Origin: Clostridiales bacterium
Lineage (GTDB): Bacteria; Bacillota; Clostridia; Oscillospirales; Oscillospiraceae
NCBI GenBank assembly: GCA_012729975.1
Contig: JAAYBW010000285.1
Location: 1 to 51,650 of the forward strand
Length of the DNA stretch: 51,650 nucleotides
Direction: 5' to 3'
Position 1 is the stretch's first letter; each line of letters begins with the position of its first letter. This document shows, piece by piece, positions 36,246-45,165 of the stretch. The position numbers and the translations under genes are program-made. The notes beneath the pieces are model-generated. The model searched no databases, was not told where the DNA came from, and saw nothing but the letters and a program-made list of their open reading frames with translations.

Positions 36246-37226
36246 ATGTTTATGTACACAAATCGCTCTTTGCGCCGCGCTCATCCATACATCTTCATAA
36301 GCCGCCTCGCTTTACTTTTAACCGCTCCGCTCCTGTTTGCCCTCATTGTTGCCTCGGCTCTTGTATTCACCGTACAGACACGAAATGATCTGTATCTTCC
36401 GCTCACGGGATCTAATCCTCATAACGATGCCGTGCAGGTCTTCGATTCCGACACATCCGCTTTCACCCCGGAGGCTGCCGAAGTTTTATATATAAAAGCC
36501 TTTGACGGCACAGCCTTATGCTCTCTTATCTGGCGAAAAAGCGACTGTCACAAATGGGCGATAGTAGCGCACGGATACTCCAATGACTACAATGTAATGT
36601 TGAATTTCGGAAAAAGATTCTATTACGGCGGCTATAACGTATTGATGCCGGATTTGCGAGGGCACGGGAAAAGCGGCTCCGATTTAATCGGTATGGGCTG
36701 GACAGACAGGTTTGATATTATCTGCTGGATTGATCGAATTACGGAGTATGACGATCAGGCTCAGATAGTACTCTACGGTATATCTATGGGCGCCGACGCG
36801 GTTCTTTCCGCTTGCGGAGAAGACGGGCTGCCCGGCAATGTATTCGCCGCTATATCCGACTGCGCATTCACAAGCACCTCCGGCATAGTCTCTTACCATA
36901 TCAATATGGATCTGGGGCTCCCGGCCTTCCCTTTTATAGATTTAGCCGACGCTTTGTCCTCTTTATTTATCGGTTATGGCTGGAAAGAATCCTCAGCTCT
37001 CGAACAGGTGAAAAAAAGCTCGGTACCTACCTTGTTCATTCACGGCGGAGGAGACTCTTTTGTTCCTACCGCCATGTGTTATGAGCTCTTTTCGGCCGCA
37101 AGCTGCAATAAAGCACTTTTAGTAATAGAGGGTGCCGGACATGCCGCGTCCGCGGCGGAAAACCCGGAGGTTTACTGGGACAGTATTTTTACGTTCATTA
37201 ACAGATTCGATCCTGGAGCCGCATGA
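36246..37226 (+). CDS. Membrane-anchored alpha/beta hydrolase
   Basis: A 326-aa serine hydrolase with one N-terminal membrane helix (about residues 18-42, LALLLTAPLLFALIVASALVF). The catalytic domain shows the oxyanion and first-strand motif VAHGYSNDYNVML, MPDLRGHGKSG, the nucleophile elbow YGISMGADAVLS (G-x-S-x-G), an aspartate in HGGGDSFVP, and a histidine in EGAGHAAS. Substrate is unknown. The fold group includes esterases and peptidase-like enzymes. I start 38 codons into the track ORF, at the ATG behind GGGAGG. The next in-frame ATG is two codons on. Confidence 0.87.
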   Translation: MFMYTNRSLRRAHPYIFISRLALLLTAPLLFALIVASALVFTVQTRNDLYLPLTGSNPHNDAVQVFDSDTSAFTPEAAEVLYIKAFDGTALCSLIWRKSDCHKWAIVAHGYSNDYNVMLNFGKRFYYGGYNVLMPDLRGHGKSGSDLIGMGWTDRFDIICWIDRITEYDDQAQIVLYGISMGADAVLSACGEDGLPGNVFAAISDCAFTSTSGIVSYHINMDLGLPAFPFIDLADALSSLFIGYGWKESSALEQVKKSSVPTLFIHGGGDSFVPTAMCYELFSAASCNKALLVIEGAGHAASAAENPEVYWDSIFTFINRFDPGAA

Positions 37227-37337
37227 TGATGCCGATATCTTTAAATACCAAAAGAAATAAGTTTAAATCCCCTCATCCGCGCAGCCATTGCAAAGCGCTT
37301 ATGCAGTTAATGTCCGAAATTCCCGGATTGATAAAAC

Positions 37338-37365
37338 TTGACAATTATCACACTCTTGTTATTAT
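37338..37365 (+). promoter_or_regulatory. Candidate sigma-A promoter for the kinase-like gene
   Basis: TTGACA and TATTAT with 16-bp spacing, about 30 bp upstream of the start codon of the next gene. Confidence 0.55.
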
Positions 37366-37395
37366 GTAAATGCACTCTATATTCGGGGGTAAATA

Positions 37396-38193
37396 ATGGA
37401 AAGAAGCATATCAAATAAAAATTTGCTTTCCAACATCAGTTCCGCTATACGAAGCTCCCTGGGGGTATCTTTGGCGGCAGCTTCGCTTATGTCCGACAAA
37501 CTTGTGGGAAACAGCGATCCCGAGATGCATAAATATCTCGCGATGTTAAAGCATAACCAATTTAAACTGCTGCGGCTTGCCGAAAAGATAGAAGATTTCA
37601 TATCGGACGAGAACAAAATATCGATAGAAAGACAAGACGTGGATTTGGTTCTTCTTTGTTCAAATCTGTTAAATACGGTATGTGCGCTTACATCAAAGCT
37701 CTCGGTCACTATTACTTTACGGTGTACTCAGCCGAAGCTTATCTGCAATGTGGATCCTATACAAATAGAGCGAATGCTGCTCGATTTAATATCAAACAGT
37801 TTGGGCAGCACCCCGCAGGGCGGCAGCATACTTGTTTCGCTCTCCGCTTCCGGTAACCTTGCGGTATTAACTGTTTCCGACACCGGAGGCGGAATAGAAG
37901 ATAATAAAATGGAGTATTTATTTGAAGATCATCTTCGCGAAAAGGGGTTTACCGAGCCGCGAACGGCAGGCCTGGGCATGAGTTCTGTCAATCATATAGC
38001 CCGCATAAACTCAGGCACGGTAGCCGTAACGCGAACCTCGCAGGGAACAGCCGTATCTGTTTCGCTCCCTTTAAGCCCTGAGAATACACCGGCGGTCGAC
38101 CTTCAGCTTGACCTATACGGAAGCGGAGCAATGCAGAGGGTTATCACCGGTCTCGCGGATGTATTGAGCTACGAAAGCTATTATGACATTTGA
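37396..38193 (+). CDS. Histidine-kinase-like ATPase lacking the H-box histidine
   Basis: A 265-aa soluble protein shaped like the cytoplasmic core of a sensor kinase. Residues 1-75 form a helical DHp-like hairpin (SNISSAIRSSLGVSLAAASL), but where the phosphorylated histidine should be (ISHELRTPL) there is SAIRSS. Residues about 115-225 are a HATPase_c domain with the N box LLDLISNSLGS, G1 box DTGGGIEDN and G2 box TAGLGMSSVNHI. It has no membrane segment and no adjacent response regulator. It might act like Spo0B or an anti-sigma kinase, or use another acceptor. Confidence 0.8.
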   Translation: MERSISNKNLLSNISSAIRSSLGVSLAAASLMSDKLVGNSDPEMHKYLAMLKHNQFKLLRLAEKIEDFISDENKISIERQDVDLVLLCSNLLNTVCALTSKLSVTITLRCTQPKLICNVDPIQIERMLLDLISNSLGSTPQGGSILVSLSASGNLAVLTVSDTGGGIEDNKMEYLFEDHLREKGFTEPRTAGLGMSSVNHIARINSGTVAVTRTSQGTAVSVSLPLSPENTPAVDLQLDLYGSGAMQRVITGLADVLSYESYYDI

Positions 38194-38301
38194 ATAGGCT
38201 TACAGCTTATAAAGACACCCGGAGCCGGAACTAATACTGATTTTCAGAGGATTGGTTTCAGCGGCCATACAGGCACTTATTACGCCCACAGCCCTAAATA
38301 A

Positions 38302-38341
38302 TTATACCGTTATCGCTCTATTTTGAGAGATAACGGTATAA
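38302..38341. terminator. Perfect palindromic hairpin between convergent genes
   Basis: TTATACCGTTATC and GATAACGGTATAA form a perfect 13-bp stem, with CTC/GAG extending inside the loop. It stands between a plus-strand and a minus-strand gene. No clear T-run follows on the plus strand, so a terminator or an mRNA-end structure is inferred from position only. Confidence 0.5.
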
Positions 38342-38440
38342 CAGATTTCAGGGACATTTGGGATTTCTTTATTTTAATAAAATACGCAAATCGGGCCGGG
38401 TATCCGTATACGGCTGCTATGACAGGCTCAAGTCCTTATG

Positions 38441-39250
38441 CTATTTTTTCCAGACCTCACCGGACTCCAGCCCCCATTTTTTGAACATAACATTGTAAAA
38501 CTCAGGCCGCGCGAAATTCATGGGCATATCCATAGCCATTTCCCGGTAGCCGAAATTAGCTGAAGAGAGAATTTTTAAAGCTTTAACAATATCATCGGTC
38601 TTCTGCGCTTTCATCGTAAACATAACCTCGTCTTCGTCCGTCATGCCCCTTTCATATTCGCCGGGATCAGGTATGGTAACGTTGTAATCCTGACCGTTTA
38701 ATACCGGTATTGTTGAGTGAACGCAGGAGTCCACGGGGTCAAGCGCAACTTTGATCATCTCTCCCGAAAAGTACTTGGCGGCCATCATAATGCTTCGCAG
38801 CTGAGCGGGACGACAGTATATGAGCACAAGATCCGGCTCAAAATTCGCCGAGCGAAGCGGAGCCATAGATAACCCGACAACGGCTTTATCTGTTTTTAAC
38901 ATCGGATACTCTTCACGCAGGTATCTCTTGCTGCGCTCCGGATCCGACATGAAAAACTTAGTTCCCATGTATTCGCAGTCGTCCTCATCCAATTCAACCA
39001 TTTTATAAGACACAAGCGGCCATACACACCAATGGTCTTCCTTGAGCATCGTTAAGGCATTTCTGTTTCGGCGGACCAGCGCGGTCGCCTGGCACATTGA
39101 AAGCCTGTCGCCCCTATCCTTAAAGGGTCGAATGGTGTCCTCCGGTATTATGTCACCCTCGTAAAGGATTTTAAGCGCGATAGGAGAATAGCGAAGGATA
39201 AGTATCTCTTCCAGTTCTTTTCCGAGGATATTATATTTTTCCGCTTCCAT
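38441..39250 (-). CDS. DUF169 family protein
   Basis: A 269-aa soluble protein of the DUF169 family, seen in anaerobes and methanogens and often near redox or one-carbon genes. Its function is unknown. It begins YNILGKELEEILILRYSPIALKIL, followed by a cysteine-containing region (RLSMCQATALVRR, HWCVWPLVS) and the LIYCRPAQLRSIMMAAKYFSG segment that marks the family. The conserved cysteines hint at a metal or Fe-S site. The gene is alone between two plus-strand genes. Confidence 0.82.
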   Translation of the reverse strand: MEAEKYNILGKELEEILILRYSPIALKILYEGDIIPEDTIRPFKDRGDRLSMCQATALVRRNRNALTMLKEDHWCVWPLVSYKMVELDEDDCEYMGTKFFMSDPERSKRYLREEYPMLKTDKAVVGLSMAPLRSANFEPDLVLIYCRPAQLRSIMMAAKYFSGEMIKVALDPVDSCVHSTIPVLNGQDYNVTIPDPGEYERGMTDEDEVMFTMKAQKTDDIVKALKILSSANFGYREMAMDMPMNFARPEFYNVMFKKWGLESGEVWKK

Positions 39251-39412
39251 TCCGGCATTCCCCTTTGCATTTTATTATGAATCGACAAGCCGATCGTCAA
39301 GGTGATATTACGATGATCTCCGCTTGCCTTCCGATATTGATTGATATATAATATTAACATTCAATACCATACAGTATCGCAGTGCTGTATTTAGTTTTTA
39401 AAGGAGGCAGTT

Positions 39413-39841
39413 ATGAGTTTTTGCACACATTGCGGCAATCAGATTTCGGACGGCGCTTTATTCTGTCCTGTCTGCGGAGTACCAGCGGGCTCTGCCGCAC
39501 GCCCTCCCTATAAGCCATTATATGAGATGGGCGATCCGGAGGATGTACGCGAAAACGGCACATTATCCTTGTTTTGCTATCTTAGTATTTTGCTTATCAT
39601 CCCGATCATTTTAAAGCCAAATTCCGACTTTGTTAAATTCCACACGAATCAGGGCCTTGTTTTGATATTGTTCAGTATTATAGCGAATCTCTGCTTCATC
39701 GTGCCCTTTTTGGGTTGGGCAGTCGGAGCAATAGCGGATGTATTTGCGATCGTATGTATAATCATCGGAATAGTGAACGCTTGCAGAGGAATGAAAAAAC
39801 CGCTGCCCCTGATAGGAAAATACCAAATTTATAAATATTGA
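39413..39841 (+). CDS. Zinc-ribbon plus DUF4870-like membrane protein
   Basis: A 142-aa protein. Residues 3-25 form a zinc ribbon (FCTHCGNQISDGALFCPVCG, two CxxC pairs). Residues about 50-130 have three hydrophobic segments (LFCYLSILLIIPIIL, GLVLILFSIIANLCFIV, ADVFAIVCIIIGIVNA) with the KFHTNQGLVL motif usual in DUF4870-like proteins. Its role is unknown. The start has GGAGG six bases upstream. The gene stands alone before the convergent AEC transporter gene. Confidence 0.8.
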   Translation: MSFCTHCGNQISDGALFCPVCGVPAGSAARPPYKPLYEMGDPEDVRENGTLSLFCYLSILLIIPIILKPNSDFVKFHTNQGLVLILFSIIANLCFIVPFLGWAVGAIADVFAIVCIIIGIVNACRGMKKPLPLIGKYQIYKY

Positions 39842-39905
39842 TTTTGTCCTAAAAAGGCCGTCGGGATCTGCCGGCGGCATTTTACTGCGTATCAGTCGTA
39901 TAATT

Positions 39906-40841
39906 TCAGCCTGTTAGATACTGAAAAATCGCTGCCATCAGAGGCATGGTAACTACGCACATAAGCACACTCATCACGTTTATTACTCCCGCGTGCCCAG
40001 GCTGCTTGTCGTATATCTGAGCAAATTGCGTTATCATGGCGGCGGCGGCCGAGCTTGCGCTCAGAACCGATATAAGCATTATATTCCTTCCGTCCGGATG
40101 CAGGCCTATTACCCCGGTAATACCTGATATTAACACTATAATAATCGGGAATACTAACAGGCGTATTAAACACACAAGGTATGCGCGCTTATCCGTGATT
40201 ATTTTGGAGAAGCCCATTTCACCGAGCAGCATTCCTATAACCAGCATTGTAAGCGGTCCCATGGTGTCGGAAACACTTTCGATAGCACCGTTTATAACGT
40301 CGGGAAGCCTTATGCGAAACAGGAAAAGGCAAAGCCCCGCGGCAAGTGCGATTACGTTGATGTTAAAAACGATTTTTTTCAGATCCCAGGAGTGCTCTTC
40401 ACGAACCAGGGATTTACCGTGAGTCCACATCAGGATGGTCTGCACTATCATATACCCGGAACAGTAAAAAACATATTCCCTTCCGAGTACCGCTATAACT
40501 ATGGGAACTATCAGATTTACCGCGTTTGGGTATATGACCGAAGCCTGTTCCATCCCGTTGAGCTTCAGCGGACGCTTAAGAAGTGTCCCGAGAGCTATGA
40601 AAATTACATGAACCGCCAAAGCGGCTGCTGTAGTGAACAGCAAACCCGTCAGCTTATCGTTTGAATACTCCATCTGAAATGAGCTTAGTATCATACAGGG
40701 AGCTGAAACGTATAAAACAACGGCTGACAATACTTTGCCGTCCGAGGGTTTTACCAGCTTTGTTTTCATTGATATAAAGCCGATCGACATAATCAGGAAC
40801 ATTGAGACGATCTGTTTTATGAGCAGCAGGCTTAGTTCCAA
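39906..40841 (-). CDS. AEC family transporter (auxin efflux carrier-like)
   Basis: A 311-aa integral membrane protein with about ten helices of the AEC (auxin efflux carrier/MdcF-like) fold, typically moving organic acids or malonate. Hallmarks are SIGFISMKTKLVKPSDGKVLSAVVLYVSAPCMI, IYPNAVNLIVPI and a late SAAAAMITQFAQIYDKQP segment. The long N-terminal extension of the track ORF has non-membrane, low-quality sequence and overlaps a divergent gene. I prefer the TTG start nine bases after AAAGGAAG. Substrate cannot be told from sequence. Confidence 0.85.
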   Translation of the reverse strand: MELSLLLIKQIVSMFLIMSIGFISMKTKLVKPSDGKVLSAVVLYVSAPCMILSSFQMEYSNDKLTGLLFTTAAALAVHVIFIALGTLLKRPLKLNGMEQASVIYPNAVNLIVPIVIAVLGREYVFYCSGYMIVQTILMWTHGKSLVREEHSWDLKKIVFNINVIALAAGLCLFLFRIRLPDVINGAIESVSDTMGPLTMLVIGMLLGEMGFSKIITDKRAYLVCLIRLLVFPIIIVLISGITGVIGLHPDGRNIMLISVLSASSAAAAMITQFAQIYDKQPGHAGVINVMSVLMCVVTMPLMAAIFQYLTG

Positions 40842-40901
40842 ATGGGTAGGCTTCCTTTCACTGTCCGGTGCTTGTGGCGATTTTAACACATATACCTCGC
40901 T

Positions 40902-40930
40902 TTGACAAACAAAATGATTGAAAGTATAAT
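40902..40930 (+). promoter_or_regulatory. Consensus sigma-A promoter for the DUF1294 gene
   Basis: TTGACA and TATAAT with 17-bp spacing, 35 bp before the start codon of the next gene. It lies in the divergent gap with the AEC transporter. Confidence 0.8.
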
Positions 40931-40964
40931 AACAGCACCGTGCTAAAGTAAGCGGAGGTGGGGT

Positions 40965-41252
40965 ATGCCGGTTTCGGTTCGGTACATTATCTTGTTCTGG
41001 CTGCTCGCCGTAAATTTCGCGTCCTTTGTAATAATGGGAACGGACAAACACAGGGCGATAAAGAAAAGATGGCGGGTCCAAGAGCGCACTTTTTTCGTAT
41101 TATCTGTCCTCGGCGGAAGCCCCGGCTGCATTGCGGGAATGCTTATTTTTCGCCATAAGACGCGACATGCGAAATTCGTGTGGGGTATTCCGGCAATAAT
41201 GGTCCTGCAGATAGTAGTCTGCTTATCCGTATACATCATCTGTTTTCGATGA
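40965..41252 (+). CDS. DUF1294 family membrane protein
   Basis: A 95-aa protein with three hydrophobic helices (IILFWLLAVNFASFVIMGTDK, ERTFFVLSVLGGSPGCIAGMLIF, WGIPAIMVLQIVVCLSVYI). GTDKHRAIKKRWRVQERTFF and GGSPGCIAGMLIFRHKTRH are the conserved DUF1294 motifs. Function is unknown. GGAGG is six bases before ATG. The gene may be co-transcribed with the FAA hydrolase 65 bp downstream. Confidence 0.87.
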   Translation: MPVSVRYIILFWLLAVNFASFVIMGTDKHRAIKKRWRVQERTFFVLSVLGGSPGCIAGMLIFRHKTRHAKFVWGIPAIMVLQIVVCLSVYIICFR

Positions 41253-41317
41253 CTATACTAAAGAACACGATTTCGCGGGAATAATAATTCTGTCCCGCAG
41301 TAAACGGAGAATCCACC

Positions 41318-42148
41318 ATGAAATTATGTAATTTTATCAAAAACGGAAATGTTCATGTAGGCGCGGCATGTGCCGGTGGGGTTGCGGATCTCACCTCCGC
41401 CGGTATCATTTCTTCGATTGATGATCTGATCCGCTCCGGCTGCGGAGATTTGCCCGAGCTATCCGCATCGGACGTCGTACCGCTTGATAATATCGTTTTC
41501 GCAAACGTCACCTCACCTGCTAAAATTCTCTGTGTCGGTCTAAACTATAAAAGCCATGCCGAAGAGACGGGAGGAACCGCTCCCGAGCAGCCGGTCCTCT
41601 TTTCCAAGTTCAACGACGCCTTGTCGCCCTCCGGCGCGGACATAAATCTTCCGCCGTGGCAGCGCTGCTACGACTATGAGGCTGAACTGGTCATCGTTAT
41701 GGGCAGCCGCGCCTGGAACGTATCCGAAGCGGAGGCGCTAAGTCACGTTTTCGGTTACACCTGCGGCAACGATCTTTCCGCGCGAGACTGTCAGTTCATA
41801 TCGGGTCAATGGCTGATCGGGAAAACATTTCCCGGCTTTGCACCCTGCGGCCCCTGGATTGTCACACCCGATGAATTCGACCCGACGCTACCCAAAAGAA
41901 TAACCTGCAGCGTTAACGGTCAGACGGTTCAGGATGACTTTACCTCTGATATGCTTTTTAACTGCTCTCGTATTATTAGCTACGCTTCAAGGTTTTTCGC
42001 TCTTTCTCCCGGTGATCTTATTTTCACCGGCACACCTCCCGGCGTTATCTTAGGCAAGCCTGAAAATGAGAGGGTATGGCTTAAGCCCGGCGACAATGTT
42101 TGCGTTGCAATAGAAGGAATCGGCTCACTTTGTAATTCCCTAGTATAG
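41318..42148 (+). CDS. Fumarylacetoacetate hydrolase family protein
   Basis: A 276-aa member of the FAH superfamily, metal enzymes that cleave C-C bonds or hydrate/isomerise 2-oxo acid substrates. The family pattern is ILCVGLNYKSHAEETGG, then CYDYEAELVIVMG with metal-binding acidic residues, GNDLSARDCQF, KTFPGFAPCGPWI and FTGTPPGVILG. It could act in breakdown of an aromatic or sugar-derived acid. Its position before the molybdo-enzyme cluster suggests a related substrate, but the 115-bp gap leaves it unproven that they share a message. Confidence 0.9.
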   Translation: MKLCNFIKNGNVHVGAACAGGVADLTSAGIISSIDDLIRSGCGDLPELSASDVVPLDNIVFANVTSPAKILCVGLNYKSHAEETGGTAPEQPVLFSKFNDALSPSGADINLPPWQRCYDYEAELVIVMGSRAWNVSEAEALSHVFGYTCGNDLSARDCQFISGQWLIGKTFPGFAPCGPWIVTPDEFDPTLPKRITCSVNGQTVQDDFTSDMLFNCSRIISYASRFFALSPGDLIFTGTPPGVILGKPENERVWLKPGDNVCVAIEGIGSLCNSLV

Positions 42149-42263
42149 TACCTTTTTTGCCGTTCGGGTCTAAATATCAGTTGTCCATTGCGCATGATTA
42201 TGTTAATATATATTAGGCTCAATTTGGATATCACAATACTTTACTGAACAAAGGTGGGAAATC

Positions 42264-45101
42264 ATGAAACAGCTTACAAGATTGGCACTGGTTATCAATG
42301 ATGTTCAGCGCTTTGTAATCTGCGATCCCGAAAAGGATTCGCTGGCTGTCGTTCTGCGAAGGCTCGGTCTTACAGGTACTAAGATCGGCTGCAACACAGG
42401 CGTCTGCGGTGCCTGCTCCGTTATTGTTAACGGCCAGGTCATCAGATCCTGTACAAGGAAGATGAAAAACGTTGCCGAGAATTCCGTGATTCGTACGATT
42501 GAAGGAATAGGAACTCCTCAGAATCTGCATCCGCTTCAGCAGGCGTGGATTACCTACGGAGGTATTCAGTGCGGCTTCTGTACACCGGGTTTCATTGTCT
42601 CTGCCTATGGGCTTCTTAGCGAAAACCCCTCTCCGACGCGTGAGGAGGTTCGCGAATGGTTCCGTTCCCATAGAAACATATGCCGCTGCACCGGCTATAA
42701 GCCGATCGTCGACTCTGTTATGGCAGCGGCGAAGGTAATGCGCGGCGAAGCCACCATGGCCGACATCACATTCGATCCCGACTCAGTAAAAGACATATAC
42801 GGTTCTTATCTGCCGCGTCCGTCAGCTGTTGCCAAAGCCTGCGGCTTAGCCGATTACGGTGACGATATCAAGCTAAAAATGCCCGAAGGTGTTGCTCACC
42901 TTGCCGTTGTAATATCGAAGGTTCCGCACGCTCGCATTATCAGCATTGACACATCGGAAGCTGAAGCCTGCGAGGGCGTTTATAAGGTAATGACAGCCAA
43001 GGACATGAAAGGCACAAACAACCTTGACTCCCCCGCCGTTGTTCCCAGACAAAGAGGCACCGGCCTTACGCTCTTCCCGGTCCTGGCCGACGAAAAGATA
43101 AACAGAATCGGCGACGCAGTAGCACTCGTGGCAGCCGACACCGAGGAGCATGCGCGCGCTGCCGCCGAAAAAGTCAAACAGAATCTCGAGATTCTCCCGG
43201 CTTATAAGACGCTCCCAGAGGCTGTAATGCCAAACGCCATACAGCTCAACAAAGGAGTACCCAACTTTTACATGGAACAGCCTGTCTTCAAGGGACAGGA
43301 TCCGTCCGAAATCTTTGATGATGCTCCGCATGTAGTAGAAGGAAGCTTCCACTCACAGCACGAGCCTCATCTGCCCATAGAACCTGATACGGTACAGGCT
43401 TATTGGGGAACTGACGGGCTCTTAACCATCCAGTGCAAGTCCCAGTCGATAACCGAGTCTATCGCGGCGGTTTCACAGTCCTGCGGCATTCCGACCGATA
43501 AAATCCGCATGATCATGAATACTACGGGCGGTTCATTCGGATACGCGGTATCTTCCAACACCTACGCTTTGGTCGTTACCGCCGTGCAGAACCTTGATAT
43601 GCCGTGCACATTGACGCTCCCCTATGCGGAATTCAACCATATGTCCGGAAAACGCAGCGCCACCTTTACAAACGGACGCCTTGCCTGTGATGAAAACGGC
43701 AAAATAATTGCCGCCGAGTACGACGTGGGTCTCGACCACGGAGCATACGGTGAGGTCGCAGGTAAAATATTCAACAACCTCGTCTCCATCGGTTTCCACG
43801 GTTATAACATTCCCAATATCAAAGCTCTGGCCCGCGGAGTCGCAACAAACAACGCTTTTAATACCGCGTATCGCGGCTTCGGTGCCCCGCAGATCTATAC
43901 GACTACCGAAGCTCTCATGGATATGCTCGCGGAAAAAGCCGGCATAGATCCCTGGGAATTCCGCTACAGAAACCTCGCAAGGCCCGGCGACACCAACATT
44001 AACAGCATGCCTTATTACGATTATGAGGTATATCCGAAAATGCTGGAAATGATTAAGCCCTACTATGACAAATATAAGGCCGAGGCTGAAGCGGGCAGGG
44101 CCGAAGGGCGTCATTTGGGCGTAGGTTTATCAATGGGCGGCTTCCTTGTAACAATCGGCATGTTTGACCAGGCCGAGGTCGCTCTCGAACTGATGCCCGA
44201 CGGCACTTTCACTCACTACAACACCTGGGAGGATGTCGGCCAGGGCGGCGACATCGGCGCTCTCACGCACGCGGTTAAAGCTCTTGAGCCTTTAGGCGTA
44301 AAGCCCGGTCAGGTTCATCTGGTAATGAACGACAGCAAAACCTGCCCCGACACCGGCCTTGCGGCCGCGTCACGTTCCCATTACATGGCCGGAAACGCCA
44401 CCATTGACGCTGCCAATAAGCTTATGGATGCCATGAGGAAACCCGACGGCACTTACAGGACTTATGCGGAAATGGTCGCGGAAGGCATACCCACCAAATA
44501 TATCGGCCATTACGATCAGTTCAACATCGGTCTTCCTCCCGGACTTAACCCGAACACCGGTGAAGGCGAAAAGAACCCGACTTATATGTACAATGCCAAT
44601 ACCTGTCTGGTCGAGGTTGATGTCGAGACCGGAAAAACCAAGGTATTGCGCTATACCACCGCCTGCGACGTCGGAGTTATCGGCAACAGGCTCTCCGTTG
44701 AAGGTCAGGCTTACGGCGGTCTTTCTCACAGCATCGGCTTCGCACTGTCGGAAAACTATAATAACGAGCTCAGAGAAAACAACATTGCTGCCTGCGGTAT
44801 ACCGCAGATAACCGATATCCCCGATGATTTCAACGTTCTCTTCCATGAGAGCAAGCGTCCGAACGGCCCCCACGGCTCCTGCGGCTGCTCGGAATGCTTC
44901 CAGTCGTCCAACCACATGGCGGTCATTAATGCCATTAAGAACGCCTGCGGTGTTCGAGTATTTGCTTTGCCGGCAACGCCCGACAAGGTCAAAGCAGGTC
45001 TCGAGGCGCTCAAACGCGGAGAAGAAATCATACCTGAAAAATACTACCTGGGTACAGATTTTGAGGAAGAGCTCGACTTCATCAAGGCCAATCCTATCTG
45101 A
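42264..45101 (+). CDS. Molybdopterin aldehyde oxidoreductase, xanthine oxidase family
   Basis: A 945-aa enzyme with the layout of Desulfovibrio Mop. The first [2Fe-2S] domain has C-X4-C-X2-C plus a later Cys (CNTGVCGACSVIVNGQVIRSC), the second has QCGFCTPG and ICRCTGY. Molybdenum domains from about residue 190 carry GGSFGYAVSS, TAYRGFGAPQ, DVGQGGDIG, and GCSECFQSSNHM, where the glutamate could be the catalytic one. No FAD domain is present. The family oxidises aldehydes to acids. AAGGTGGG precedes ATG. A hairpin follows the gene, before a partner that could hold the flavin. Confidence 0.93.
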   Translation: MKQLTRLALVINDVQRFVICDPEKDSLAVVLRRLGLTGTKIGCNTGVCGACSVIVNGQVIRSCTRKMKNVAENSVIRTIEGIGTPQNLHPLQQAWITYGGIQCGFCTPGFIVSAYGLLSENPSPTREEVREWFRSHRNICRCTGYKPIVDSVMAAAKVMRGEATMADITFDPDSVKDIYGSYLPRPSAVAKACGLADYGDDIKLKMPEGVAHLAVVISKVPHARIISIDTSEAEACEGVYKVMTAKDMKGTNNLDSPAVVPRQRGTGLTLFPVLADEKINRIGDAVALVAADTEEHARAAAEKVKQNLEILPAYKTLPEAVMPNAIQLNKGVPNFYMEQPVFKGQDPSEIFDDAPHVVEGSFHSQHEPHLPIEPDTVQAYWGTDGLLTIQCKSQSITESIAAVSQSCGIPTDKIRMIMNTTGGSFGYAVSSNTYALVVTAVQNLDMPCTLTLPYAEFNHMSGKRSATFTNGRLACDENGKIIAAEYDVGLDHGAYGEVAGKIFNNLVSIGFHGYNIPNIKALARGVATNNAFNTAYRGFGAPQIYTTTEALMDMLAEKAGIDPWEFRYRNLARPGDTNINSMPYYDYEVYPKMLEMIKPYYDKYKAEAEAGRAEGRHLGVGLSMGGFLVTIGMFDQAEVALELMPDGTFTHYNTWEDVGQGGDIGALTHAVKALEPLGVKPGQVHLVMNDSKTCPDTGLAAASRSHYMAGNATIDAANKLMDAMRKPDGTYRTYAEMVAEGIPTKYIGHYDQFNIGLPPGLNPNTGEGEKNPTYMYNANTCLVEVDVETGKTKVLRYTTACDVGVIGNRLSVEGQAYGGLSHSIGFALSENYNNELRENNIAACGIPQITDIPDDFNVLFHESKRPNGPHGSCGCSECFQSSNHMAVINAIKNACGVRVFALPATPDKVKAGLEALKRGEEIIPEKYYLGTDFEEELDFIKANPI

Positions 45102-45114
45102 CTTACAATGACGG

Positions 45115-45143
45115 CGAGCGGGCAGGGTTTTCCTGCCCGCTCG
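45115..45143 (+). promoter_or_regulatory. Intercistronic hairpin after the molybdo-enzyme gene
   Basis: CGAGCGGGCAGG and CCTGCCCGCTCG make a perfect 12-bp stem with a GTTTT loop. No T-run follows. It may stabilise the upstream mRNA or partly stop transcription between the enzyme gene and its redox partner. Confidence 0.6.
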
Positions 45144-45165
45144 TAATAAACCGGAGAGTATTTAT

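Noticed and set aside
40842-41081. 80-residue N-terminal extension of the AEC transporter
   Set aside because: It is non-membrane sequence, overlaps a divergent gene with a consensus promoter, and a TTG with a good ribosome site marks the real start.
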